Source of the DNA: Arthrobacter sp. zg-Y820 | Lineage (GTDB): Bacteria > Actinomycetota > Actinomycetes > Actinomycetales > Micrococcaceae | NCBI RefSeq assembly: GCF_030142155.1 | Contig: NZ_CP126247.1 | Span: 3,162,001 to 3,226,000 of the forward strand | DNA: 64,000 nt | Direction of reading: 5' to 3' | Part shown: positions 1-7,747 of the stretch, piece by piece | Layout: the number at the start of each line of letters is the position of its first letter | Position numbering within the stretch: position 1 is the stretch's first letter | Translations under genes and position numbers: made by a program | Notes under the pieces: generated by a model | Databases searched by the model: none | The model's input: the letters and a program-made list of their open reading frames with translations, nothing else | Told to the model about the DNA's origin: nothing

Positions 1-2
1 CG

Positions 3-1250
3 ATGATCCTGCCCACCACCCTGGCCCTGCTTAACGCCAACTTCCAGGGACGCGAGCGCGGCATAGCCTTCGCCGTCTGGGGCTCCACCATCGGCGGCAT
101 GGCCGCAGTCGGCCCGCTGCTCGGAGGGTGGCTCACTGAGAACGCCAGCTGGCGGTGGGCCTTCGGCATCAACATTCCCCTCGGCGCACTGATAGCCGTT
201 GGACTGCTTCTGTTCGTGGCGGAGTCTTCGGAACCGCTGACCGGCGCGCGGCAACGGCTGGACATCAATGGTGCGTTGCTGTCCATCCTCGGCTTCGGCG
301 CCCTGGTGTTCGGCTTGATCGAGGGCCGCAGCTACGGCTGGTGGTACGCCGACGACGACGCCCCCTTCCGTCTCGGCAGCCTCTCCCCCGTGCCGGTGGC
401 GTTTGCGGTTGCCGCCGTCGCGCTGACAGCCTTCGTGATGGAGGAACGCCGGCGGACCGAGGCTGGCAGGGGCGTCATCCTGGATCTTTCGCTGTTCCGC
501 ATCCCCTCCTTTGCCAACGGCAACATAACCGCGCTGATCGTCAGCTTCGGCGAGTTCGGCCTGATCCTGTCCCTGCCCCTCTGGTTCCAGAATGTCCTTG
601 GCTACTCGGCTTTCCAGGCGGGCCTTGCCCTGGTGCCGCTGGCCGCCGGGTCCTTCCTGGCCAGCGGTGCGGTGGCAGCCCTCTCCCGCCGGTACTCCCC
701 CATTCTGGTGGTGCGGGTCGGCCTGTGCCTGGAGATCCTCGCCATCGGGGCGCTGGCGCTGCTGATCCGTCCGGACAGCACGGCCTGGCTAACCTCGCCG
801 ATCCTGCTCGTCTACGGCCTGGGCGTGGGCCTGGCAACTGCCCAGCTCACGTCGGTGGTGCTGGCCGAGGTGCCGGTGGCCCGCAGCGGTCAGGGGTCGG
901 CGACACAGAGCACCGCCCGCCAGACCGGTTCCGCACTGGGCATCGCCGTCCTGGGCACCGCCTTCTTCACGTCACTGAAGGAGGGCACCGCATCACGGCT
1001 CTCCGACGACGTCGCCGCCAACCCGATGCTGGGGCCGCTGGTGGATTCGGTGAACGCCAGTTCCGGCGGAACCATCGGAGCCCTGAGCGCTGATCCGCAA
1101 ACCGCGTACATCGCCGACGCCGCCCGTTCCGCAATGACCGACGGCGTAACCCTGGCGGGGTGGATCGCTGCCGGCGCGCTGCTGATCGGTCTCCTGACGA
1201 GCCTTCGGATCCGGCCCGTCAAACAGCCCGAAAAACCCCCGGCGGAGTGA
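3..1250 (+). CDS. MFS drug exporter, DHA2 (EmrB/QacA) type, 5'-truncated by the window edge
   Basis: Proton-driven multidrug efflux permease of the 14-helix DHA2 branch of the major facilitator superfamily, acting in the cytoplasmic membrane. The visible 415 residues open inside the conserved stretch that normally follows helix 3 (ALLNANF, then RERGIAFAVWGS and GPLLGGWL, the antiporter motif C region), so roughly the first 100 residues lie before the window and the ATG at position 3 is an internal methionine, not the start. Many hydrophobic segments follow, ending in a short basic tail. The closest downstream gene, a GAF regulator, points towards it and ends only 34 bases away, so the two are convergent. 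Substrate cannot be told from the sequence. Family assignment is secure, function within the family is inferred. Confidence 0.85.
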   Translation: MILPTTLALLNANFQGRERGIAFAVWGSTIGGMAAVGPLLGGWLTENASWRWAFGINIPLGALIAVGLLLFVAESSEPLTGARQRLDINGALLSILGFGALVFGLIEGRSYGWWYADDDAPFRLGSLSPVPVAFAVAAVALTAFVMEERRRTEAGRGVILDLSLFRIPSFANGNITALIVSFGEFGLILSLPLWFQNVLGYSAFQAGLALVPLAAGSFLASGAVAALSRRYSPILVVRVGLCLEILAIGALALLIRPDSTAWLTSPILLVYGLGVGLATAQLTSVVLAEVPVARSGQGSATQSTARQTGSALGIAVLGTAFFTSLKEGTASRLSDDVAANPMLGPLVDSVNASSGGTIGALSADPQTAYIADAARSAMTDGVTLAGWIAAGALLIGLLTSLRIRPVKQPEKPPAE

Positions 1251-1284
1251 TGTGTGCCTGGGGTCCGGCGGCCTCCGCGCCGCG

Positions 1285-2664
1285 TTAGCCCAGTTCGTGC
1301 TCCAGCCGTTCCAGATGTGCCACCACGGCCGCCCGGCGGGGTGAGCGCAGCGGCATCAGCCGCAGAGCGAGGGACCAGGCCTCGACGTCGTGCCGGGCCT
1401 CCTCGAGTGACAGGTATCCGAGCAGCGTCTCGGGGCCGGCGTCGGAGAGCATCGCCTCACGCAGGACGGTGCTGACCTCGCTGCGCAGCGCCGTGATGGC
1501 CGGAGCCTGGGACCGCGGCAGCACCGGCCCGCGGTACAGGCCCAGGGCCAGCCGGTACGCTCCGCGCTCCAGATAGCCGAGCACCTGCCGGGCATCGATG
1601 ACCAGCCCGTGCGGCAGCCGGTAGGGGCGGGACTGCGGCACCAGTGCGGGCCCCGGGACGCCGTCGCTGTGTTTTCCCAGCAGGTTGCGCAGCCGCAGCA
1701 TCTCGGCCCGGACGGTGCTCACCGATGCGCTTTCCGGATAGACCATGACGGAGAGCTGGTCGGCGCTCAGCCCTTCGGGATGAAGCGCGAGGAGTGTGAG
1801 GAGCTCGGAATGCCGGATGCTCAGGGATGCGGCCCGGCCCCCGACGTTCACCACCGCCAGGTCCCGGCCAAGAATGTGCAGGCTGTCCTGCCGGAGGGCC
1901 GGCCTGGCGGCGGATCTCGGGGCAGACCTCAGGGCAGACCTGTGGGCTGTCCGGTGGACTGTTCGGTGGACTGTTCCGGACGATGCACCGGCGGCGTTCT
2001 GCAGCCGCTCCACCCGCAGGTGGCTTTCGGCCGCAGCGACGGTTGCCTCGACCAGTGCCAGGGTGTGCTCGGCCACGGCTTCGTCCCGGCCGGTGATGTC
2101 CACGACGCCCAGGACCACTCCGGTGTCCGGATCCCGGACCGGCACCGCGGTGCAGCTCCAGGAATGGACCTGCCTGCTGAAATGCTCGGCGCCGGCAATC
2201 TGGATGCTGCGCCCCGAGGCCAGGGCCGTTCCGGGCGCGCTGGTTCCAATGGATTGTTCGGACCAGTCGGTGCCGGGCACGAAGAGCATGCCCTCCGCGG
2301 TGCGGCGCAGTTCGTCGTCGCCCTCCACCCAGAGCAACCGTCCCAGCCCGTCGCCCACGGCCACCAGGAGCCCGCTGTCCAGGCCCGGGCGCACCAGCAG
2401 CTGCCGGATGACAGGCATCACGGCGGCCAGGGGATGCGCACGGCGATACTCCTCGAGGTCCGAACCGGAAAACACCAGCTGCGGAACGGCCTTGTCCGGA
2501 TCGGTGTGATGGCCCAGCGACCGCTGCCAGGATTCCCGGACCGGGGGCCGGAGCCAGCGCAGGTAACCGTCGTGTGAGTCCAGCCCTTCGTGCGCCCGGG
2601 AGGCATCACGCTGCAGACCGTCAGCGGAACGCCGCGGCGGAGTAAGAAAGTCCTGATTGTGCAC
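1285..2664 (-). CDS. GAF-domain transcriptional regulator with C-terminal winged helix
   Basis: Probable sensory transcription factor of 459 residues with a GTG start preceded by a G-rich ribosome site. Residues about 70-225 form a GAF sensor domain of the kind found in AcoR-like activators (features SWQRS near the N-terminus and TDWSEQSIGTSAPGTAL). A low-complexity linker at about 232-262 is a run of seven tetrapeptides related to TVHR. After it, residues about 265-345 resemble an OmpR/SARP-like winged helix (LSADQLSVMVYPES, then TVRAEMLRLRNLLG), followed by a helical C-terminus. There is no sigma-54 AAA+ domain, so it is not a true AcoR. In related actinobacteria such proteins often sit beside aldehyde dehydrogenases; here the neighbours are an MFS exporter and a ferredoxin reductase, so the target is unknown. 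Confidence 0.75.
   Translation of the reverse strand: MHNQDFLTPPRRSADGLQRDASRAHEGLDSHDGYLRWLRPPVRESWQRSLGHHTDPDKAVPQLVFSGSDLEEYRRAHPLAAVMPVIRQLLVRPGLDSGLLVAVGDGLGRLLWVEGDDELRRTAEGMLFVPGTDWSEQSIGTSAPGTALASGRSIQIAGAEHFSRQVHSWSCTAVPVRDPDTGVVLGVVDITGRDEAVAEHTLALVEATVAAAESHLRVERLQNAAGASSGTVHRTVHRTAHRSALRSAPRSAARPALRQDSLHILGRDLAVVNVGGRAASLSIRHSELLTLLALHPEGLSADQLSVMVYPESASVSTVRAEMLRLRNLLGKHSDGVPGPALVPQSRPYRLPHGLVIDARQVLGYLERGAYRLALGLYRGPVLPRSQAPAITALRSEVSTVLREAMLSDAGPETLLGYLSLEEARHDVEAWSLALRLMPLRSPRRAAVVAHLERLEHELG
1920..1978 (-). repeat. Degenerate 12-bp tandem repeat encoding a tetrapeptide linker
   Basis: Within the GAF regulator gene, 12-base units related to ACAGTCCACCGG (minus strand) are repeated. 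Read in frame they give [28 protein letters not shown]. The repeat is in frame and sits exactly between the sensor and the DNA-binding domain. Confidence 0.8.
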
Positions 2665-2749
2665 TGCCCCGACCTATCCGCGCTGATAAGGAGACCGCTG
2701 ACACCGTGTTTTGTGGTTCCTGCTGTGGTGTGCGACACAGTCTACTCAT

Positions 2750-2787
2750 ACGACGCCCCCGCTTCCACGGGGAAGCGGGGGCGTCGT
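2750..2787 (-). terminator. Strong hairpin, terminator of the ferredoxin reductase gene
   Basis: Perfect 17-bp inverted repeat (acgacgcccccgcttcc at 2750-2766 pairing with 2771-2787) with a four-base loop, lying just after the minus-strand stop of the ferredoxin reductase gene. No clear T run follows, so it is either a high-GC U-less terminator or a transcript-end stabiliser. Confidence 0.7.
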
Positions 2788-2809
2788 GAAGCCGGGAGGG
2801 GAAAGGGCG

Positions 2810-4231
2810 CTACTGCCCGCGGGCGACGCGGATCATTTCCTCGCGGTCCACTACCTTCACGCGTTCGCGCACCAGTTCGCCGGTGGCCGGATCCGGATGG
2901 ATGTAGGAGGCGCCCAGGCTCTTTTCGTAGGCGTCCAGCTTCAGCCAGCCTTCCCAAGTGACGTACTCGACGCCGCGGTCTTCGAGCAGCTTGATGATGG
3001 AGTCCTCCTCGGGCTCCTCGGCGGCCGGCAGGTTCAGCCGGTCCTCCAGCAGGAAGCCGATGGTTTCCAGCGCATCGCCCTTGGTGTGGCCGATCAGGCC
3101 CACCGGGCCGCGCTTGATCCAGCCGGTGGTGTAGATCCCGGGCACCGGGGCGCCGGTTTCGTCGATGACGCGGCCGCCCTCGTTGGGGATGACGCCGCGG
3201 CGGGAGTCGAAACCGACCTCCGGCAGCTCCGAGCCGAAGTAGCCGATGGCCCGGTACACGGCCTGCACCGGGTAGTCGACAATCTCGCCGGTGCCGCGCG
3301 CGTTGCCGGTGCCGTCGAGTTCATTGCGTTCAAACTTCATGCCCGCAACCTTGCCGGGGTTGGCGGGATCCTCGTAGATCTCCACCGGGCTGTGCAGGAA
3401 GTGCAGGTGCAGGCGGCGGGAGGCACCGGAATCCTGCTCTTCGACCAGCCAGTTGGTCAGCGTGTTGACCATGGTCTTGGTCTGGTTGTTGCTGCGGATC
3501 TGCTCGTCCGAGCCTTCGTCGAATTCGAAGTCCTCCGGGTAGAGCACGATGTCGACGTCGCGGGAGTGCGAAAGTTCGCGCAGCTCCAGTGGCGTGAACT
3601 TCACCTGTGCCGGTCCGCGGCGGCCGAAGATGTGGACGTCGGTGACCGGCGACTTCTTCAAGCCCTCGTAGACGTTGTCCGGAATTTCGGTGGTCAGCAG
3701 GTCATCGGCGTGCTTGGAGAGGATGCGCGCGACGTCGAGCGCAACGTTGCCGTTGCCGATGACGGCAACTTCCTTGGCATCCAGCGGCCATTCGCGCGGG
3801 ACATCGGGGTGTCCGTCATACCAGGACACGAAGTCGGCGCCGCCGAAGGAACCTTCCAGCTCAACGCCGGGGATGCTCATGTCAGCGTCCTTGATGGCGC
3901 CGGTGGCGAAGATGATGGCGTCGTAGAAGTGCCGGAAGTCGGTGAGGGTCAGGTCCTTGCCGTAGTGCACGTTGCCCAGGAAGCGGATGTCACCGCGGTC
4001 CATGACCTTGTGCAGGGCGTTGACGATGCCCTTGATCCGCGGGTGGTCCGGGGCCACGCCGTACCGGATCAGGCCGTACGGGGCCGGGTACTTGTCGAAG
4101 AGGTCGATGCTGACCTCGAAGTCCCGGTCAGCTTTGGTAAGGATATCTGCGGCATACACACCGGCGGGGCCAGCGCCGATAATGGCGACTCGCATGGGGC
4201 GCTGCGACCGGTCCGCGGCTGAATTAGACAC
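2810..4231 (-). CDS. fprA: Ferredoxin/adrenodoxin-type NADP+ reductase (FprA-like)
   Basis: FAD flavoenzyme that moves electrons between NADPH and ferredoxin; cytosolic. The product is 473 residues, close to mycobacterial FprA. Residues 15-24 (VAIIGAGPAG) form the FAD-binding Rossmann motif, IRYGVAPDHPRIKG is the family signature, and VIGNGNVALDVARIL near residue 160 is the NADPH-binding fold. TGWIKRGPVGLIGHTKGDA near residue 370 is the conserved C-terminal motif. I place the start at the GTG at 4231 because AAGGA lies just upstream and the homologous part begins about 13 residues later; the longer open frame upstream is low-complexity and overlaps the divergent rarD promoter region. It is monocistronic, followed by the 2750-2787 hairpin. 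Confidence 0.92.
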   Translation of the reverse strand: MSNSAADRSQRPMRVAIIGAGPAGVYAADILTKADRDFEVSIDLFDKYPAPYGLIRYGVAPDHPRIKGIVNALHKVMDRGDIRFLGNVHYGKDLTLTDFRHFYDAIIFATGAIKDADMSIPGVELEGSFGGADFVSWYDGHPDVPREWPLDAKEVAVIGNGNVALDVARILSKHADDLLTTEIPDNVYEGLKKSPVTDVHIFGRRGPAQVKFTPLELRELSHSRDVDIVLYPEDFEFDEGSDEQIRSNNQTKTMVNTLTNWLVEEQDSGASRRLHLHFLHSPVEIYEDPANPGKVAGMKFERNELDGTGNARGTGEIVDYPVQAVYRAIGYFGSELPEVGFDSRRGVIPNEGGRVIDETGAPVPGIYTTGWIKRGPVGLIGHTKGDALETIGFLLEDRLNLPAAEEPEEDSIIKLLEDRGVEYVTWEGWLKLDAYEKSLGASYIHPDPATGELVRERVKVVDREEMIRVARGQ

Positions 4232-4408
4232 TGATAGTCCTTCGTCTCGGGGAGGAAACCTCGTGCGGAATAACGCACAGTTTCCTATTCTAAATGCAGG
4301 TGCGCGACGGCGTCTAAACGGTTCGGTGCGGAAGTCACGGCGGATGGCTGCGGGTCCCCTTCCGGGCGCCGCGGGAATACCCGGACGCCCGTTGATGTTG
4401 AGCATCAC

Positions 4409-5458
4409 GTGTCTGCATCCGACGGAATAGGCGCTTCGCGCTCCGCCACCTCCCCCGAGTCCATCCATTCTCCCGCCCGGCCGGCGGCCGGCGGATCCGC
4501 CGGCACCTCCGGCACGACGCCCGCCGGCGGCAAGGCCGCTCCCGGCACCCGGGGCGAGAATACCCCCGGGCTTCTCTTCGGCGTCGGCGCCTACCTGCTG
4601 TGGGGCCTGCTGCCCCTTTACTTCATGGTGCTGGTTCCGGCAGGAGCCATCGAGATAGTTGCCGCGCGCATCGTGTTCTCACTGGTGTTCTGCGTCGCCC
4701 TGCTCACCGTGATGCGCTCCTGGAGGACGCTGGCGGCCGCGGCGCGGAACCTCCGGCTGGTGGGCACCCTGGGCGGTGCGGCCGTCCTGATCGCGGCCAA
4801 CTGGACCACGTACGCCTGGGCGGTGCTGAATGAACATGCAGTGGAAGCGGCGCTGGGCTACTTCATCAATCCGCTGGTGTCCGTCCTGCTGGGCGTCATC
4901 GTGCTCAAGGAAAAACTGCGGCCGCTGCAGTGGGTTGCCATGGGCGTCGGCTTTGTCGCCGTCCTGGTCCTGGGCCTGGCCTACGGCACCGTCCCGTGGA
5001 TCGCCCTCATCCTTGCCTTCAGCTTCGGCACGTACGGACTGGTCAAGAAGGGCGTGGGCGGCAGGGTGGACGCCATCTCCAGCCTCACCATTGAAACCGC
5101 GGTCCTTACGCCCGTGGCCATCGCCGTCCTGGTATGGATGTCGGTCAGCGGCACGGCAACCATCCTGTCCAACGGTCCCGCGCATTTCTGGCTCCTGGCG
5201 GCCTCGGGCGTTCTGACGGCCGTTCCGCTGATCTTCTTCGGTGCCGCTGCCCGTCGCCTGCCGCTGTCCACCGTGGGAATGCTGCAGTATCTGGCTCCCA
5301 CGCTGCAGTTCATCATCGCTCTGGCCGTGTTCAAGGAAGTCATGCCGCCGGAGCGCTGGGCCGGGTTCGGCCTGGTCTGGCTCGCGCTGGTGATCCTGAC
5401 GGTGGACATGATGGGCGGACCCCGGCGGAACCGGATTCTCCGCGCCGCAGCGGCCTAA
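4409..5458 (+). CDS. rarD: EamA-family transporter RarD
   Basis: Drug/metabolite-transporter superfamily permease (chloramphenicol-sensitive protein RarD family), 349 residues in the cytoplasmic membrane. After a disordered Ser/Ala/Gly/Pro-rich N-terminal tail of about 50 residues come the typical opening (GLLFGVGAYLLWGLLPLYF), the two EamA repeats with about ten hydrophobic helices, and the conserved NWTTYAWAVL and GYFINPLVSVLLG segments. The start is a GTG at 4409, divergent from the ferredoxin reductase gene 177 bases away. The long tail means a start further downstream is possible. The substrate of RarD proteins is not established. A hairpin terminator at 5494-5533 separates it from the convergent CAP-domain gene. 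Confidence 0.88.
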   Translation: MSASDGIGASRSATSPESIHSPARPAAGGSAGTSGTTPAGGKAAPGTRGENTPGLLFGVGAYLLWGLLPLYFMVLVPAGAIEIVAARIVFSLVFCVALLTVMRSWRTLAAAARNLRLVGTLGGAAVLIAANWTTYAWAVLNEHAVEAALGYFINPLVSVLLGVIVLKEKLRPLQWVAMGVGFVAVLVLGLAYGTVPWIALILAFSFGTYGLVKKGVGGRVDAISSLTIETAVLTPVAIAVLVWMSVSGTATILSNGPAHFWLLAASGVLTAVPLIFFGAAARRLPLSTVGMLQYLAPTLQFIIALAVFKEVMPPERWAGFGLVWLALVILTVDMMGGPRRNRILRAAAA

Positions 5459-5493
5459 GACATTCTCCCCGCGGCCGCAGCGGCCTGGACGCA

Positions 5494-5533
5494 AAGAAGC
5501 CCCGCTCACCGGTAACGGTGGGCGGGGCTTCTT
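5494..5533. terminator. Bidirectional hairpin terminator between convergent genes
   Basis: Symmetric 18-base arms (aagaagccccgctcaccg at 5494-5511 and its near-perfect complement at 5516-5533) around a four-base loop, with A-rich and T-rich ends. It lies between the stops of rarD (plus) and the CAP-domain gene (minus), so it can serve both. Confidence 0.88.
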
Positions 5534-5561
5534 CGAATCCCGGTGAAGTTATCCGCGGAAG

Positions 5562-7409
5562 TTAGCGCGCCGAGGTGCTGCGCTGGCGCTGCAGGGCGAC
5601 CAGGGCGACGGCTCCGGTCAGTGCCATCAAGGCACCGATTCCGCCGATTGAAAGCTGCGCGGCGTTCAGGCCGGTTGCTGCCAGTTCGGTGGTTCCGTCG
5701 GCAGCTGCGGGAACGGGCTGCGCGGCCAGGACCGTGACTGCCTGCTCCACGGTGAAGGTTGTCCAGCCGGAGAGGACTCCGTCCTTGAACAGCGCAACCT
5801 TGTGCTCACCGGCCGCAAGGACGGCGGGAACGGCAATGGCCAGCGAACCGTTGGCGTCGGCATCCATGGCGCCCAGGTTCACTCCGGCGGAGGGAAGGAC
5901 CACTTCATAGGTGCCGGCCGCGTCCAGGCCGGAGATGCGCAGCTGGCTTCCCGAGGCAGCAGCGGTGACGGTTCCCCGTGCGGCGGCGGTGAGGAGCGTT
6001 TCGTTTCCGAGCGACACCTGTTCCATGGCCGCTGCGGCGGCCGCTTGTGCCTTGCGCTCTGCTGCCTGACGTGCGGCGGCCTGGTCAGCGGCGGCCTGCT
6101 CGGCCTCCGCGGCCTGCGCGACCTCCTCAGCGGAAGCCTTCTTGGCGGCTTCCTCTGCTGCGGCCTGCTCGGCAGCCTTGTTCGAAGCTTCCGTGGCCAC
6201 GGCCAGTTCGGCGGCGGCCGCCTGCTCGGCAGCGATGTTTGCTGCAGCTGCCTGCTCGGAAGCTCCGGCGTCCTCAGCCGCGGCCTTCTCGGCGGCAGCC
6301 TTTTCAGCCGCAGCCTTCTTCTCGGCTTCAATCTCGGCGGCAGCCTTTTCAGCCGCGGCCTTCTTCTCGGCTTCAATCTCGGCGGCAGCCTTCTCAGCCG
6401 CAGCCTTCTTCTCGGCTTCAATCTCGGCGGCAGCCTTTTCGGCCGCAGCCTTCTTCTCGGCTTCAATCTCGGCGGCAACCTTCTCAGCGGCAGCCTTTTC
6501 GGCCGCAGCCTTCTTCTCGGCTTCGACCTTGGCGGCTTCGGCGGCCTTGGCTGCCGCTGCCTCCTCGGCTGCCTTCTGCGCGGCTGCTTCAGCGGCCTCC
6601 TGCGCCGCCTTGTCCTGCTCGGCCTGAGTGTCATCCGGCGTCACAGCGGGAGCTTCCTTCACGGGCGCCTTGGCGGCGGCTTCCTCAGCAGCCTTCGCGG
6701 CGGCATCAGCAGCGGCCTTGGCAGCAGCGTCAGCGGCGGCCTTGGCAGCAGCGTCGGCGGCTGCCTTCTCAGCGGCGGCCTGAGCGGCGGCCTCTTCAGC
6801 CGCTACGCGGGCGGCGGCCTCCTCGGCAGCGGCCTGTGCGGCGGCCTCTTCAGCCGCTGCGCGGGCAGCGGCTTCTGCTGCTGCCTTCTCTGCCGCGGCG
6901 CGGGCGGCTTCGTCCCGGGCTGCGGCTTCCTCGTCCGGAGACACGGCGTACTGGCCGAACCTCGCCGTGGCCAGGTAGGCGCCGCGGTTCGGTCCTGCGG
7001 TCAGCTGGACGGCACCGAGTCCGATATCGGTGTCGGCTGCCCGGAGCATGTTCTCGCGGTGCGGCGGCGAGTTGACCCACCAGGAGAAGGCCTCGTCAGC
7101 GCTCATGTTCCAGACGATGTTCTCCGGAAATGCGTAGGATCCGGGGCTGTGCTGAAAGACCCCGGCGCCGTGAATGTTGGCCTGGTCAGCAGACTGCTGG
7201 GTCCAGGACTGCGAGTCTGCGGACATCTGAGCATTCCAGCGCAGCGCCGGCAGCGCGTGCTGCGCCCGGTAGTCGTTGATCAGGACGTACAGGCGGCTGG
7301 CGAACTGCCCGTCCGCGGAACTTGCCGCGGCGGACGGAATCGAGATCACCGCCGTCATCAGTACGATGGCGAGCGTCGAGAAAACGCTCACAAGTTTCTT
7401 TAACCGCAT
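5562..7409 (-). CDS. Secreted CAP-domain protein with Ala-rich coiled coil and LAATG sorting signal
   Basis: Predicted 615-residue exported wall protein. Residues 1-30 are a signal peptide (MRLKKL, hydrophobic core, then PSAAASS). Residues about 36-150 are a CAP/SCP-PR1 domain (LYVLINDYRAQHALPALRWN, then PENIVWN and WWVNSPPHRENML). From about 160 to 440 runs an Ala/Glu/Lys-rich segment predicted to form a long helix, including 15-residue units of the EIEAEKKAAAEKAAA type. A beta-rich domain follows (about 465-560), and the tail has LAATG, a hydrophobic stretch and a basic end (QRQR), the layout of a class E sortase substrate. The ATG at 7409 is preceded by AAGGAT. No sortase gene lies in the window. 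The role of CAP domains in bacteria is unclear. It is probably displayed on the cell wall. Confidence 0.85.
   Translation of the reverse strand: MRLKKLVSVFSTLAIVLMTAVISIPSAAASSADGQFASRLYVLINDYRAQHALPALRWNAQMSADSQSWTQQSADQANIHGAGVFQHSPGSYAFPENIVWNMSADEAFSWWVNSPPHRENMLRAADTDIGLGAVQLTAGPNRGAYLATARFGQYAVSPDEEAAARDEAARAAAEKAAAEAAARAAAEEAAAQAAAEEAAARVAAEEAAAQAAAEKAAADAAAKAAADAAAKAAADAAAKAAEEAAAKAPVKEAPAVTPDDTQAEQDKAAQEAAEAAAQKAAEEAAAAKAAEAAKVEAEKKAAAEKAAAEKVAAEIEAEKKAAAEKAAAEIEAEKKAAAEKAAAEIEAEKKAAAEKAAAEIEAEKKAAAEKAAAEKAAAEDAGASEQAAAANIAAEQAAAAELAVATEASNKAAEQAAAEEAAKKASAEEVAQAAEAEQAAADQAAARQAAERKAQAAAAAAMEQVSLGNETLLTAAARGTVTAAASGSQLRISGLDAAGTYEVVLPSAGVNLGAMDADANGSLAIAVPAVLAAGEHKVALFKDGVLSGWTTFTVEQAVTVLAAQPVPAAADGTTELAATGLNAAQLSIGGIGALMALTGAVALVALQRQRSTSAR
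6325..6504 (-). repeat. 45-bp tandem repeat coding for the helical stalk
   Basis: The word gcttcaatctcggcgg (plus strand) recurs at 6325, 6370, 6415 and 6460, an exact 45-base period. Each unit codes for 15 residues of the EIEAEKKAAAEKAAA type. The fourth copy is diverged at its far end. Confidence 0.9.
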
Positions 7410-7655
7410 GTCTATCCTTATGCCTCGAGACGCAGTGATAACACCGCAGCCACATGCACAGTCTCCCCAGAGAACTGCGGTGCCCGGCAAAAGCGTCACG
7501 GGGCAACGATGTGAACTTACCGTAGGTCACTCCAATAGACAATGACCCCTCCAATATCACCAGTAACTGGAATAACAAATTGGACACGCAGTAATCTGCA
7601 GCACAGACGCAAAGAGCGGCCGCGGTGCAGCGTGTGCTGCACCACGACCGCTCCG
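7410..7655 (-). promoter_or_regulatory. Leader/promoter region of the CAP-domain gene with a long-range stem
   Basis: Gene-free stretch before the CAP-domain gene. It holds an inverted repeat CACCGCAG/CTGCGGTG (7442-7449 and 7475-7482) enclosing a smaller hairpin (tctc-ccca-gaga at 7462-7473), all upstream of the AAGGAT ribosome site. I could not match it to a riboswitch class. A second small hairpin (ggtgcagc-gtgt-gctgcacc) lies near 7624-7643. Confidence 0.4.
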
Positions 7656-7693
7656 CCGCAGAGCCGTGGAGTTCACGCCCCACGGCTCTGCGG
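7656..7693 (-). terminator. Hairpin after gabT
   Basis: Perfect 14-bp inverted repeat (ccgcagagccgtgg at 7656-7669, complement at 7680-7693) with a ten-base loop, 55 bases after the gabT stop on the minus strand. There is no T run on that strand, so terminator function is likely but not certain. Confidence 0.6.
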
Positions 7694-7747
7694 GCAAAAA
7701 ACGCGGTTAGCTGAGCGGGTTTAGCTGGGCGGGTTGCCTGCGCCGGG

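Noticed and set aside
2810..4468. Long N-terminus of the ferredoxin reductase from 4468
   Set aside because: It would overlap the rarD start and is low-complexity; the GTG at 4231 has a good ribosome site just before the FAD motif.
5802..7403. Long plus-strand open frames opposite the CAP-domain gene
   Set aside because: They mirror the Ala-rich repeat as Gly/Leu/Ser- or Pro/Arg-rich low complexity; the minus strand has signal peptide, CAP domain and sorting signal.
7410..7500. c-di-AMP riboswitch before the CAP-domain gene
   Set aside because: A long-range stem exists, but I could not find the conserved core motifs; reported only as an unclassified leader.
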